Origin: Pseudomonadota bacterium
Lineage (GTDB): Bacteria > Pseudomonadota > Gammaproteobacteria > Burkholderiales > Burkholderiaceae_C
Length of the DNA stretch: 41,442 nt
Reading direction: 5' to 3'
NCBI GenBank assembly: GCA_021805825.1
Contig: JAJZEC010000036.1
Coordinates: 1 to 41,442 of the forward strand
Shown: one piece after another, positions 1 to 9,170 of the stretch
How positions within the stretch are numbered: the first letter of the stretch is position 1
Layout: each line of letters opens with the position of its first letter
Position numbers and translations under genes: made by a program
The notes under the pieces: model-generated
What the model was told of the DNA's origin: nothing
Databases searched by the model: none
What the model saw: the letters and a program-made list of their open reading frames with translations, nothing else

Positions 1-2
1 GG

Positions 3-1598
3 CAGGCCCTGGGCGGCCAAGTGTTCGACGTACTCGGCAAGCTGGTGTTCGACGGGCGCCCATTGCGGGAGCTTCTGCTCGACGCTATCCGCTACGGCGA
101 GGAACCCGAGGTCAAGGCGCGCCTGACGCGCGCGATCGATGGAGCCGTCGACCGGGACGGACTGCGTGCGCTGCTCGACGAGCACGCCTTGACCCCCACG
201 GTCATGGATGCGGCCCGTGTCGCCCAGATCCGCGACGACATGCAGCGCGCCGACGCCCGCCGCCTGCAGCCCCACTACATCGAATCCTTCTTCCTGGAAG
301 CCTTCAAACTCCTGGGTGGCACCGCCCGCCAGCGCGAGCATCGACGCTACGAGGTCACCCATGTCCCCGCACCTGTCCGCGGCCGCGATCGGCAGATAGG
401 CCTCGTCGAGCCGGTTTTGCCTCGCTATGAGCGCATCGCCTTCGAGAAGGACTTGATTGCCCCGCCTGGCCAAGCGCTGGCCGCTTTCGTCTGCCCTGGT
501 CATCCTCTGTTGGATGCCGTCATCGACATGACGCTGGAGCGCCACCGGGAACTGCTTCGTCGAGGGGCCGTGTTGGTCGACGACCGAGATGCCGGCATGT
601 CTCCCCGCGTGCTTATGTATCTGGAACACAGCATTCAGGATGCGGCTTCGACCCCTGCAGGCGATCGGCGTACGGTTTCGCGACGCATGCTTTACGTGGA
701 GATTGATTCTCAGGGGCAAGCGCACCACCTTCATTACGCACCGTACCTGGACTACAGGCCTCTCGCTGAAGGTGAGCCCTCCGTTGATGCGATCCTCGCG
801 CGGGCGGAGTCCCAGTGGATTGGTGCCGACATAGAGCGGCACGCCTTGACGTACGCGATCGGCAACGTAGTGCCAGAGCACCTTCAGGAAGTGCGCGGTC
901 AACGTCTGGCCTGGATCGACAAGACTCGTGCGGCGGTCAAGGACCGGCTCACCAAGGAGATCGCATACTGGGATCATCGAGCGCAGCAGCTCCAGCAACT
1001 CGAAGCAACTGGCCGCGCCAACGCCAAACTCAACTCGCAGGAAGCGCGCAGGCGCGCGGACGACCTGCAGGCGAGGCTTCAGAACCGGCTGCACCAATTG
1101 GATCTCGAGGCGCACATCACCGCTGTTCCACCGGTCGTCATGGGTGGCGTTGTCGTGGTTCCGGCTGGTCTCATTGCTGGAATGACGGGTCAGACGACCC
1201 GGACAGCAGCAGCAGGGGACACTCAAGCCTCTGCGGCCAAAGCCCGCGAGATCGTGATGGAAATCGAGCGAGGTTTGGGCTTCGAGCCCATCGCCCGAGC
1301 GTTCGAGAAACTGGGCTACGACATAGAGAGTCGAGATCCGCGCTCAGGCCACCTCCGCTTCCTTGAGGTCAAGGGCCGAGTTGAGGGGGCCGACACGGTG
1401 AGCGTGACGCGTAACGAAATCCTGTACTCGCTGAACAAGCCGGAGCAGTTCATCCTGGCGCTGGTCGAGTTCCTCGAGAGTGGCTCGCACAAAGCGCATT
1501 ACCTCCGACAGCCCTTCAACCGTGAGCCGGACTTCGGCGTTACCAGCGTCAACTATGACTTCGCAGAGCTGCTCCGCCGCGCCGAGGGGCCAACCTAG
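3..1598 (+). CDS. DUF3883 helicase-type defence protein, C-terminal part
   Basis: The frame is open from the first complete codon at position 3 with no start, so the gene is cut by the window edge. About 530 residues are visible. The C-terminal 110 or so residues look like DUF3883 (NO VEIN C-terminal-like): the Asp codon at 1320 in a GYDIES context and the EVK at 1365-1373 form a D...ExK pattern expected of a restriction-nuclease-like fold. The central part matches the C-terminal region of large SNF2/DEAD-type helicases carrying DUF3883, including a charged stretch around 930-1110 likely to be helical. The helicase motifs themselves would lie before the window. It is the first visible gene of an operon with a DUF1156 methylase and a DUF499 ATPase, as in known defence islands. 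Helicase identity is inferred from family and context; the DUF3883 part is seen directly. Confidence 0.8.
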   Translation, partial: QALGGQVFDVLGKLVFDGRPLRELLLDAIRYGEEPEVKARLTRAIDGAVDRDGLRALLDEHALTPTVMDAARVAQIRDDMQRADARRLQPHYIESFFLEAFKLLGGTARQREHRRYEVTHVPAPVRGRDRQIGLVEPVLPRYERIAFEKDLIAPPGQALAAFVCPGHPLLDAVIDMTLERHRELLRRGAVLVDDRDAGMSPRVLMYLEHSIQDAASTPAGDRRTVSRRMLYVEIDSQGQAHHLHYAPYLDYRPLAEGEPSVDAILARAESQWIGADIERHALTYAIGNVVPEHLQEVRGQRLAWIDKTRAAVKDRLTKEIAYWDHRAQQLQQLEATGRANAKLNSQEARRRADDLQARLQNRLHQLDLEAHITAVPPVVMGGVVVVPAGLIAGMTGQTTRTAAAGDTQASAAKAREIVMEIERGLGFEPIARAFEKLGYDIESRDPRSGHLRFLEVKGRVEGADTVSVTRNEILYSLNKPEQFILALVEFLESGSHKAHYLRQPFNREPDFGVTSVNYDFAELLRRAEGPT

Positions 1599-1634
1599 TA
1601 CGCCCGCAGACAAAACCAAATCCAGGAGATCGCA

Positions 1635-1913
1635 GTGTCCGGCGATATTGAGCCAACAAACCAGGCCAAGCTGGCCCTGACACGCCTCAAGGCCTGGATG
1701 GCCTCGAGGGTCGAGCCGGTTGCTCGGACTGCCCACGCCCAGGAGTGGATGCGCTGTCTGGCGGAAGAACACGCACGCAATGGCTTGATGCGCTACTCGC
1801 TTGATGAGCAGGCGCAGAAATTCACCGCCTGCCCTACACCATCGATTCGCCTACATCCCCACCCGACCAGCTCGATCTGTTCGGACGATCCTTTCTGGAT
1901 CCACATCACATGA
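1635..1913 (+). CDS. Small defence-operon protein, probably frameshifted
   Basis: A GTG start at 1635 lies 6 bp after AGGAG (1624-1628). The 92-codon frame ends in TGA at 1911-1913, overlapping the methylase ATG as ATGA, which suggests translational coupling. Residues 1-63 look like a genuine charged helical protein ([38 protein letters not shown]). The last 29 residues do not look protein-like. Moving one base back at the AAATTC around 1818-1823 gives a plausible continuation, HRLPYTID, followed by DQLDLFG at 1865-1885. QLDLF matches the beta-sliding-clamp-binding consensus QL[SD]LF. A one-base deletion is the simplest explanation. The alternative frame then runs without a stop into the methylase frame. 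The family is not recognised. Either the annotated 92-residue product or a shifted or fused product could be real. Confidence 0.55.
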   Translation: MSGDIEPTNQAKLALTRLKAWMASRVEPVARTAHAQEWMRCLAEEHARNGLMRYSLDEQAQKFTACPTPSIRLHPHPTSSICSDDPFWIHIT

Positions 1914-4900
1914 CTGTCACACGCAAGAAGCTGATCGAAGTTGCACTCCCGCTAGACGCCATCAATGCGGCCAGTGCGCGCGAGAAGAGTATCCGCCACG
2001 GGCATCCCAGCACGCTGCACCTTTGGTGGGCGCGGCGCCCGCTGGCTGCGGCGCGTGCGGTCATCTTTGCGCAGATGGTCGACGACCCGTCGACCTACGT
2101 CGATACGCTGCTGCGGGATCCGGCGCTTGAGCGGCGCGCCAAGCGCGAGCTGAAGGACCGTCAGGCCTTGTGGCGGCGCCGGCAGGAGGCCTACGCTGCT
2201 GCGCAGGCCAAAGGCGATGCCACGGTGCACGCCCCCGGTGAGCCACCAACCCTCGAGGGATGTGCCGCCGACCTGGAGCGCGAGCGCCTGTTTGACATCA
2301 TTCGCGCACTAGTGCAGTGGGAAAACACCACTAATGAGACGGTGCTGCAGGCCGCGCGCGACGAGATCTGGCAGAGCTGGCGCCGGGCCTGCGCCGACAA
2401 CGCCGACCACCCACGCGCCGCCGAGCTGTTCCGTCGCGACAAGCTGCCTGCCTTTCACGACCCATTCGCCGGCGGTGGCGCGCTGCCGCTCGAGGCGCAG
2501 CGCCTGGGCCTAGAAGCTCACGCCACCGACCTGAACCCCGTTGCTGTGCTGATTAACAAGGCGATGATCGAGATTCCGCCGAAGTTCGCTAGCCGACCGC
2601 CCGTAAACCCCGTGTCGCGCAAACAGATGGCGCACGGCGGAAGCTGGCGTGGCGCGCAAGGCCTGGCTGAGGACGTGCGCTACTACGGCCAATGGATGCG
2701 CGACGAGGCGGAGAAGCGCATCGGAGCCCTCTATCCTAAGGTGACGGTAACTGAGGCGATGGTGAAGGTGCGACCGGACCTTAAGACCTATCAGGGCCGT
2801 GAGCTCTCAGTCATCGCCTGGCTGTGGACGCGTACCGTGAAGAGCCCCAACCCTGCGTTCGCTGATGTGGACGTGCCGTTGGCTTCGACCTTCCTGCTGT
2901 CGACCAAGGTGGGCAAGGAGGCGTATGTCGAGCCAGTGTTCGAGGGCCGAGGCTTTCGATTCATGGTCAAGGTAGGGAAGCCCAAGGACGCAAGCGCGAC
3001 AAAGAGCGGAACGAAGCTAGCGCGCGGGGCTAACTTTTGGTGTTTGATGTCAGGAACACCGATTGCCTCGGATCACATTTACGGCGAGGCAAATGCAGGC
3101 CGAATGGGCGCTCGACTAATGGCGATAGTGGCGGAAGGCGATCGGGGGCGTGTCTACCTGACACCAACCGCTGAACAAGAAGCGGCCGCGCGCCAGGCTC
3201 ACCCGGAGTGGGCGCCTGAAGTAGCCATGCCAGAGAACCCGCGCTGGTTTTCACCGCCCTTGTACGGTCTGAAGAAGTACGGCGACCTCTTCACCCCCCG
3301 CCAACTCGTCGCTCTAACGACCTTCTCTGACCTCGTAGGCGAGGCGGCCGAGCGGGTTCGCCGTGACAGCCTAGGTACCGGAGCGGTCGAGGATAACCTG
3401 CCGCTGCAGGATGGTGGCCAGGGAAGTCGAGCGTACTCAGAGGCTGTCGCCACATATCTGTCATTTGCTGTTGACTACGCGGCAAACTACTGGTCGCAGA
3501 TCGCTACGCCTGCTGACGGTTTCATTAGAGGTACGTTCGCCCGCCAAGCTATCCCGATGACTTGGGACTACGCGGAGGCACCGCCTTTCGGCGGGACAAG
3601 CGGGAATTGGCTTGGTGGAGTCGAATGGGTATCAAAGGCACTCGACGCGCTGCCGGCTCGATTTGATGGAGTTGCGCAGCAGGCGGACGCAGCGCACCAA
3701 GCCGTTTCTGCAGCCAAGGTTGTTTCAACAGATCCCCCCTACTACGACAACATTGGCTATGCGGATCTGTCGGACTACTTTTATGTTTGGCTGCGCCGTG
3801 CATTGCGATCAGCTTTCCCCGACCTTTTTGTCACGCTCGCAGTGCCCAAGGCAGAGGAGTTGGTGGCTACGCCTTACCGACATGGGGGCAAGGAGAAGGC
3901 GGAGGCTTTCTTTCTGGACGGCATGACGCAGGCCATGCACCGCCTTGCTGCGCAGGCGCATCCTGGCTTTCCGGTCACAATCTACTACGCCTTTAAGCAG
4001 TCCGAGAGCGAAAGCCACGAAGGCACCGCCAGCACGGGGTGGGAAACGTTCCTGGATGCGGTCATCCACGCCGGCTTCGGCATCAGCGGTACCTGGCCGA
4101 TGCGTACTGAGCGGGCGGCACGATCCATCGGCATTGGGACGAACGCTCTTGCCTCTAGCATCATCCTCGTCTGCCGCCCACGTCCGGCGAATGCGCCCAC
4201 CGTGACTCGCCGCCAGTTCGTCTCCGCGCTGAAAGCCGAACTTCCGCAGGCACTGGCCCACCTGCAGCGCGGGAATATCGCTCCCGTGGATTTGGCACAA
4301 GCGGCCATCGGTCCAGGCATGGCAGTGTTTACGCGCTATGCAAAAGTGCTCGGCGCCGACGACAAACCTATGACCGTACGTGAGGCACTAGCCCTGATCA
4401 ACCAGACGCTGGACGAGGTGCTGGCCGAGCAGGAGGGTGACTTCGACGCCGACAGCCGCTGGGCCATCACTTGGTTCGACGAGAACGGTTTCGCTGACGG
4501 AGACTATGGCCGCGCCGAGCAGCTCAGCAAGAGCAAGAACACCAGCGTCGAGGGGATGCGGGAGGCCGGCATCTTGTCATCAGCGCGCGGCAAGGTGAGG
4601 CTGCTCAAGCCCGCTGAGTTGCCGGCCGACTGGGACCCCGCTACCGATACGCGCCTATCGGCTTGGGAGACCGTGCACCACCTTGTGCGTGCGCTGGAAT
4701 TCGGCGGCGACGCAGCGGCTGCTAAGCTGGTTGCGGGCCTCGGCGCCCGAGCCGAGGTGGCACGTGAACTGGCTTATCGCCTGTATCAACTGTGCGAGCG
4801 CCGCAAGCGCGCTGCCGAGGCCCTCGCCTACAACGCGTTGGTGTTGAGCTGGCCCGAGGTCGTGCGGCTGGCCTCAGACGCTGGGGTCAATCGATCACAG

Positions 4901-4939
4901 GCAACGGGACCGACGGACGCCGACCTCTTCGACGAGTAA
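1910..4939 (+). CDS. DUF1156 DNA methyltransferase (amino-methylating)
   Basis: The protein has 1009 residues. The N-terminus ([14 protein letters not shown], then [18 protein letters not shown]) is the DUF1156 signature. AdoMet-binding motif I is DPFAGGG at residues 184-190, and the catalytic motif DPPYYDN begins at residue 608, which marks an adenine-N6 or cytosine-N4 methylase. The family (COG1743) often has a zinc ribbon in the middle. Here the corresponding stretch around [17 protein letters not shown] keeps a single Cys, so the ribbon looks degenerate. Relatives occur in anti-phage islands, including as PglXI of BREX type 3, where they mark self DNA. The ATG overlaps the preceding small gene by 4 bp, and the next gene starts 17 bp after the stop. 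The C-terminus ends in DADLFDE. Its target sequence cannot be read from the gene. Confidence 0.9.
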   Translation: MTVTRKKLIEVALPLDAINAASAREKSIRHGHPSTLHLWWARRPLAAARAVIFAQMVDDPSTYVDTLLRDPALERRAKRELKDRQALWRRRQEAYAAAQAKGDATVHAPGEPPTLEGCAADLERERLFDIIRALVQWENTTNETVLQAARDEIWQSWRRACADNADHPRAAELFRRDKLPAFHDPFAGGGALPLEAQRLGLEAHATDLNPVAVLINKAMIEIPPKFASRPPVNPVSRKQMAHGGSWRGAQGLAEDVRYYGQWMRDEAEKRIGALYPKVTVTEAMVKVRPDLKTYQGRELSVIAWLWTRTVKSPNPAFADVDVPLASTFLLSTKVGKEAYVEPVFEGRGFRFMVKVGKPKDASATKSGTKLARGANFWCLMSGTPIASDHIYGEANAGRMGARLMAIVAEGDRGRVYLTPTAEQEAAARQAHPEWAPEVAMPENPRWFSPPLYGLKKYGDLFTPRQLVALTTFSDLVGEAAERVRRDSLGTGAVEDNLPLQDGGQGSRAYSEAVATYLSFAVDYAANYWSQIATPADGFIRGTFARQAIPMTWDYAEAPPFGGTSGNWLGGVEWVSKALDALPARFDGVAQQADAAHQAVSAAKVVSTDPPYYDNIGYADLSDYFYVWLRRALRSAFPDLFVTLAVPKAEELVATPYRHGGKEKAEAFFLDGMTQAMHRLAAQAHPGFPVTIYYAFKQSESESHEGTASTGWETFLDAVIHAGFGISGTWPMRTERAARSIGIGTNALASSIILVCRPRPANAPTVTRRQFVSALKAELPQALAHLQRGNIAPVDLAQAAIGPGMAVFTRYAKVLGADDKPMTVREALALINQTLDEVLAEQEGDFDADSRWAITWFDENGFADGDYGRAEQLSKSKNTSVEGMREAGILSSARGKVRLLKPAELPADWDPATDTRLSAWETVHHLVRALEFGGDAAAAKLVAGLGARAEVARELAYRLYQLCERRKRAAEALAYNALVLSWPEVVRLASDAGVNRSQATGPTDADLFDE

Positions 4940-4956
4940 CAAGGGAGAGTGCTGGG

Positions 4957-5319
4957 ATGGCTGCGAACCCCAGGTACCCGAGACCTTCGAACTTAAGCGC
5001 CAAGATTCGTCGCTCCTTGCTCGAAGCTGCCAGAGCCGAAGTGGCGCAAGCACCGTTTGCTCTGTCCGGGCGTAGTCACGAGCCTCTAGGCACGCTGGAT
5101 CGATGGATGGCTGCAGTCGTTCGGAGCATACGCCCGCCGAATGTCGTGATCCGCGGCGATGGGGCGAACAAGTATTACCTGCTGCGCATTTTCGGACGCG
5201 CGGCGGTTCATGTCTCGAAGCAGTTCGGCTGGCCTGCCCTAGCCGAATCCCGCGGAACCGCTTGGCGTCAGGACTTGACTTTGCTGCCAACCGATTTCTC
5301 TCAAATCACGAAGACGTAA
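4957..5319 (+). CDS. Hypothetical 120-residue defence-operon protein
   Basis: This gene fits between the methylase stop (4939) and the DUF499 gene (5327), leaving gaps of only 17 and 7 bp, so it is part of the operon. ATG 4957 follows AGGGAGAG (4942-4949). The same frame is open further upstream inside the methylase, but this start is the first with both an RBS and proper spacing. The protein is basic, with an Arg-rich helix near residues 16-30 (KIRRSLLEAARAEVAQ) and a WMAAVVRSIRPPNVVIRG stretch. I recognise no family, catalytic motif, signal peptide or membrane segment. A small accessory or adaptor subunit of the neighbouring methylase/ATPase system is possible from position alone. Confidence 0.75.
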   Translation: MAANPRYPRPSNLSAKIRRSLLEAARAEVAQAPFALSGRSHEPLGTLDRWMAAVVRSIRPPNVVIRGDGANKYYLLRIFGRAAVHVSKQFGWPALAESRGTAWRQDLTLLPTDFSQITKT

Positions 5320-5326
5320 GCACACG

Positions 5327-8300
5327 ATGGCCATCACAAACCACGAACGCGTCGGCAAAGCGCTGGAGATTTTCCGCATTGGCATCGCGCCCTATGTCGA
5401 GCGTGAGGTGAAGTCGGCCGTGCAGTCAGGTGCACTCTCGACACAGGTGGTCAAGGGCTTCCTGGACGACCCGATGCTCGCGGACAAGTCTATCGGCGAG
5501 TACGACGTGTCGGCGCTGATGAAGCTGATGTGGGACAGCTGGAACGACGTGTTCAAGCGCACGCTCAGCTTCGCGCAGCGCAGCCTGGTTTCCGAGGTGA
5601 GGACGTTCCGGAACGACTGGGCGCATCAGCGACCCTTTTCCAGCGACGACACCGACCGCGCACTGGACTCTATGGAACGGCTGCTTACCGCCGTCTCGGC
5701 AGCCGAGGCTGAGGAAGTGCGGAAGCTGAAGCTTGAGCTGCGGCGCCTGGTGACTGACGAGCAAGTGCGCGGCGAGCGACGCAAGACTGCCGGCCTTCCC
5801 CTGGAGAGCGCCGCCAACGCGACGCTCAAGCCGTGGCGCGACCTGATCACGCCGCACCGCGACGTAGCTAGCGGCCAGTACCAGTCCGCCGAGTTCGCGG
5901 CCGACCTGTGGCAAGTGCATCTGAACGAAGGCTCGGATGAATACCGCAAGCCCGAGGAGTTCTTCCGCCGCACCTATCTCACCGAAAGCTTGCGCCGCCT
6001 GCTGACCGGCGCGCTACGGCGCGTCGCCAACGGCAACGGCGACCCGGTAGTGCAGCTGCAGACCAACTTCGGCGGCGGTAAGACGCACTCGATGCTGGCG
6101 CTGTACCACCTGTTCTCAGGCTCCGATGCGGCAAAGCTGCTGGGAGTAGACGAGCTGCTGGCAGCAGCGGGCGTGGCCAAGCTGCCGAGCGCGCGGCGCG
6201 TGGTGCTGGTGGGCAACAAGATCTCGCCGGGCAACCCTTCGCGCAAGCCCGACGGCACGGTAGTGCGCACGCTGTGGGGGGAACTAGCCTGGCAGCTCGG
6301 CGGGGCTGAGGCTTTCGCCCGCGTGGCGGAGGACGACGCCCGCGCCACCAGCCCGGGCGATGCGCTGCGCGAGCTGTTCAACACCTATGGGCCCTGCATC
6401 GTGCTGGTGGATGAGTGGGTGGCCTACGCCCGCCAGCTGCACGACCAAAAGGACCTGCCCGGTGGCGACTTCGAGACCCAATTCAGCTTTGCCCAGGCTT
6501 TGACGGAGTCGGCGAAGCTGGCCAAGCACTGCCTTTTGGTGGTGTCGCTGCCCGCATCCGACACAGCCGAATCGCCGAACTCGGTGGGTGACGACGAGGA
6601 GGTGGGTGGCGAGCGAGGGCGGGCGGCACTGCTGCGACTGCGCAACGTTATTGGCCGCCTGGATGCGCCATGGACCCCTGCCACTGCTGAAGAGGGGTTC
6701 GAAATCGTGCGCCGCCGGCTGTTCGAGCCGATGCTAGACCCGGAGCTGTTCAAGCAGCGAGACGTGGTGGCGCGAGCTTTTTTTGAGTTGTACTTGGCAC
6801 AGCGGGCGGAGTTCCCGGCTGAATGCGCGGACACAGACTATGAGAAGCGCCTGCGATCGGCATATCCGGTCCATCCGGAGGTTTTCGACCGCCTTTATCG
6901 TGACTGGGGCTCGTTACCAAAGTTCCAGCGTACGCGCGGCGTTTTGCGGCTGATGGCCTCGGTCATCCACTGCCTGTGGGAGCGCGGTGACCGCAACCCG
7001 CTGATCATGCCGGCCACGCTGCCGATCGATGACGCGCGTGTGCGCGACGAGCTGACGCGCTATCTGTCAGACAGCTGGAAGCCGATTATCGAGAGCGACG
7101 TGGACGGTCCAAACTCGCTGCCATTGCGCATTGACGGTGAAGCGCCGAACCTGGGCAAACTTTCAGCCACTCGGCGCGTGGCGCGCACCATCTACTTGGG
7201 ATCAGCCCCGCTGGCAGCGGCCGCCAACATGGGCCTGGATGACCGTCGAGTGAAGTTGGGCAGTGCGATGCCGGGCGAAGCTGTGCCAATCTTCGGCGAT
7301 GCGATGCGACGGCTAGCCGCAGCTGCAACGTATTTGTACCAGGACGGCACGCGCTACTGGTACAGCCTACAGCCAACGGTGGCCAAGCTGGCGCGCGACC
7401 GGGCCAACCAGCTGGCGCGTGAACCCGACAAGGTGGCGCACGAACTGGAAGAGAGGCTACGCGCCGATCTGACGCAGCGTGGTGAGTTCGAGCGTGTGGT
7501 CGTCATGCCAAATTCCGGCGCCGACGTGCCCGACGAGTACGAAGCGCGCCTGGTCGCGCTGGGCCCACAGCATGGCTACAGCAAGGTACAGGGCAACGCA
7601 GCCGAAGCCGCTGCCAAGGCCTTGCTGGAGTCCCGCGGCAGCTCCCCGCGGCTGTATCGCAACTCGTTGGTGTTCGCCGTCCCCGATGCGACTCGCCTGC
7701 AAGACCTCGAGGCGGCGGTGCGCGACTTCCTGGCTTGGCAGTCTATCGTCGCCGAGGCAACTGAGCTGAACCTCACGCCGCACCAGGCGCGGCAGGCTGA
7801 ATCGCAGCTCAGGACGGCGGGCAGCACTGTGCAGGCCCGCCTGCCGGAAACCTACCAGTGGCTGCTAGTGCCGGTGCAGGCGACGCCGCAAGACCCAGTA
7901 AGCTGGGAGCCGCTGAAGCTTTCGGGCAGTGACCCTCTTGCTTTACGTGCGCTGAAGAAGCTGCGTAGCGAGGACGTGCTGCTGACGGGATTAGGCGGCA
8001 CCCGGCTGCGGATGGAGCTGGATCGCGTGCCCTTGTGGCGCGGCGACCATGTGACCCTTACCCAACTTGTGCAGGACTTTGCGACCTACCTTTACCTGCC
8101 CAAGCTAATGCGGCCAGCCGTGCTGGCGGACGCTGTGCGAGCGGGCGTGGGCCTGCTCACGTGGGAGCAAGACACGTTTGCTTATGCAGAGGGCTACGAC
8201 GCAGAAGGTCAACGCTACCGTGGTCTTCAGTCAAGTACAGATCTGGCTTTGAGATCGGACGATGCTGGGCTCCTGGTCAAGCCGCAGGTGGCGCGCCAGC

Positions 8301-8692
8301 AGATTGACCGGGAAATGCAACAGCGAGGACTGCCTCAGGACACAGGTGACACGTCCGCCAGCACTGGGCCCGGCGGTACTGTGCCTGGCGGGACGGGCAC
8401 TGGACCGGGCGCCGGCGCGACCGACCGAAGCTCGATCGAAGATCGCGCACCGACACGGCCAAAGCGCTACTACGGCTCCGCGGTCCTCAATGCGGAGCGC
8501 GTCGGACGAGACGCCGGCCAGATCGCTAGCGAGGTGATCGCCCACCTGACAGGCTTAGTGGGAGCGCAGGTTCGGGTGACACTGGAGATCGAAGCGTGGA
8601 TCCCGAATGGGGTGCCTGCGAACGTCGTGAGAATCGTGACTGAGAACGGGAGGACGTTAAAGTTCGACCCCCACGGCTTCGAGAGCGAATAA
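5327..8692 (+). CDS. DUF499 ATPase with N-terminal Swt1-like HEPN domain
   Basis: The protein has 1121 residues. Residues about 1-130 look like a Swt1-type HEPN domain, with RNDWAH (an Rx4H motif, the usual HEPN RNase active site) in the FRNDWAHQRPFSS segment. A large P-loop ATPase follows: Walker A TNFGGGKTH at residues 246-254 (Lys252) and Walker B CIVLVDEW at 357-364 (Asp362-Glu363). The fold and length match DUF499 proteins found beside DUF1156 methylases in anti-phage loci. A flexible Gly/Pro/Thr-rich linker (about 8347-8425) precedes a conserved C-terminal domain starting near KRYYGSAVLN. The HEPN-ATPase arrangement suggests an effector or sensor that could cleave RNA on infection. That role is inference; the domains are seen. 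It is co-transcribed with its neighbours. Confidence 0.9.
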   Translation: MAITNHERVGKALEIFRIGIAPYVEREVKSAVQSGALSTQVVKGFLDDPMLADKSIGEYDVSALMKLMWDSWNDVFKRTLSFAQRSLVSEVRTFRNDWAHQRPFSSDDTDRALDSMERLLTAVSAAEAEEVRKLKLELRRLVTDEQVRGERRKTAGLPLESAANATLKPWRDLITPHRDVASGQYQSAEFAADLWQVHLNEGSDEYRKPEEFFRRTYLTESLRRLLTGALRRVANGNGDPVVQLQTNFGGGKTHSMLALYHLFSGSDAAKLLGVDELLAAAGVAKLPSARRVVLVGNKISPGNPSRKPDGTVVRTLWGELAWQLGGAEAFARVAEDDARATSPGDALRELFNTYGPCIVLVDEWVAYARQLHDQKDLPGGDFETQFSFAQALTESAKLAKHCLLVVSLPASDTAESPNSVGDDEEVGGERGRAALLRLRNVIGRLDAPWTPATAEEGFEIVRRRLFEPMLDPELFKQRDVVARAFFELYLAQRAEFPAECADTDYEKRLRSAYPVHPEVFDRLYRDWGSLPKFQRTRGVLRLMASVIHCLWERGDRNPLIMPATLPIDDARVRDELTRYLSDSWKPIIESDVDGPNSLPLRIDGEAPNLGKLSATRRVARTIYLGSAPLAAAANMGLDDRRVKLGSAMPGEAVPIFGDAMRRLAAAATYLYQDGTRYWYSLQPTVAKLARDRANQLAREPDKVAHELEERLRADLTQRGEFERVVVMPNSGADVPDEYEARLVALGPQHGYSKVQGNAAEAAAKALLESRGSSPRLYRNSLVFAVPDATRLQDLEAAVRDFLAWQSIVAEATELNLTPHQARQAESQLRTAGSTVQARLPETYQWLLVPVQATPQDPVSWEPLKLSGSDPLALRALKKLRSEDVLLTGLGGTRLRMELDRVPLWRGDHVTLTQLVQDFATYLYLPKLMRPAVLADAVRAGVGLLTWEQDTFAYAEGYDAEGQRYRGLQSSTDLALRSDDAGLLVKPQVARQQIDREMQQRGLPQDTGDTSASTGPGGTVPGGTGTGPGAGATDRSSIEDRAPTRPKRYYGSAVLNAERVGRDAGQIASEVIAHLTGLVGAQVRVTLEIEAWIPNGVPANVVRIVTENGRTLKFDPHGFESE

Positions 8693-8711
8693 CCTGACTC
8701 CCCCGCCAAAC

Positions 8712-9170
8712 ATGGACGTTTTCTACTACTGGAAGGACATTACGAGCGACCTGAAGGCTGGGCGGGTTGGCCGCTTCCGCTCAGACAAGGGCAGGCTTGA
8801 GGAACTGCATGCCGGGTACCCAGACCACGTCTGGGTTTTCAAGACCCCGCCAGGGCGAAAGGGGCAGCTACAGCTGAAGGCTCGGCTCAGTTGGTCCAAC
8901 GTCTCTCTATCCTCGTTCAAGCCCGAGCCGGGTGTCGGTTACATCTTTTACGACCCCGACCAAGCTTCGTCGGTATGGTTCGACAGCAGCGAAACCGATA
9001 CCGCAATCGACACTGTTACCCGATGGGCTGGCAAGCACTTTCCGAGCGCCGTTCAGGCCAATTTCCAGGGCGTGAACGGGCAGCACCCCATGCGGGGACA
9101 AGTGCTCAAGGAACTGGAAGCCATTGCTGCGGACCTACCGAGCAGATCGTTCCGGACCGCGGTTGAATGA
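8712..9170 (+). CDS. Hypothetical 152-residue protein, last gene of defence operon
   Basis: ATG 8712 lies 19 bp after the DUF499 stop, with no good Shine-Dalgarno, so translation may depend on coupling. The protein is compact and soluble, rich in aromatics (VFYYWKDI, HVWVFKTPPGRKG, YIFYDPDQASSVWFD), with a C-terminal helix QVLKELEAIAADLPSRS. There is no membrane segment or signal peptide. I do not recognise the family. NCBI uses DUF3780 for a partner of similar loci, but this protein is shorter than I would expect and I cannot confirm a match. Its position at the end of the operon and codon use like the other island genes suggest an accessory component of the same system. Confidence 0.75.
   Translation: MDVFYYWKDITSDLKAGRVGRFRSDKGRLEELHAGYPDHVWVFKTPPGRKGQLQLKARLSWSNVSLSSFKPEPGVGYIFYDPDQASSVWFDSSETDTAIDTVTRWAGKHFPSAVQANFQGVNGQHPMRGQVLKELEAIAADLPSRSFRTAVE

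Noticed and set aside
1812-1825. Programmed -1 frameshift in the small defence gene
   Set aside because: The bases G-AAA-TTC do not form a canonical X-XXY-YYZ slippery heptamer and no downstream structure is evident; a simple indel is more likely.
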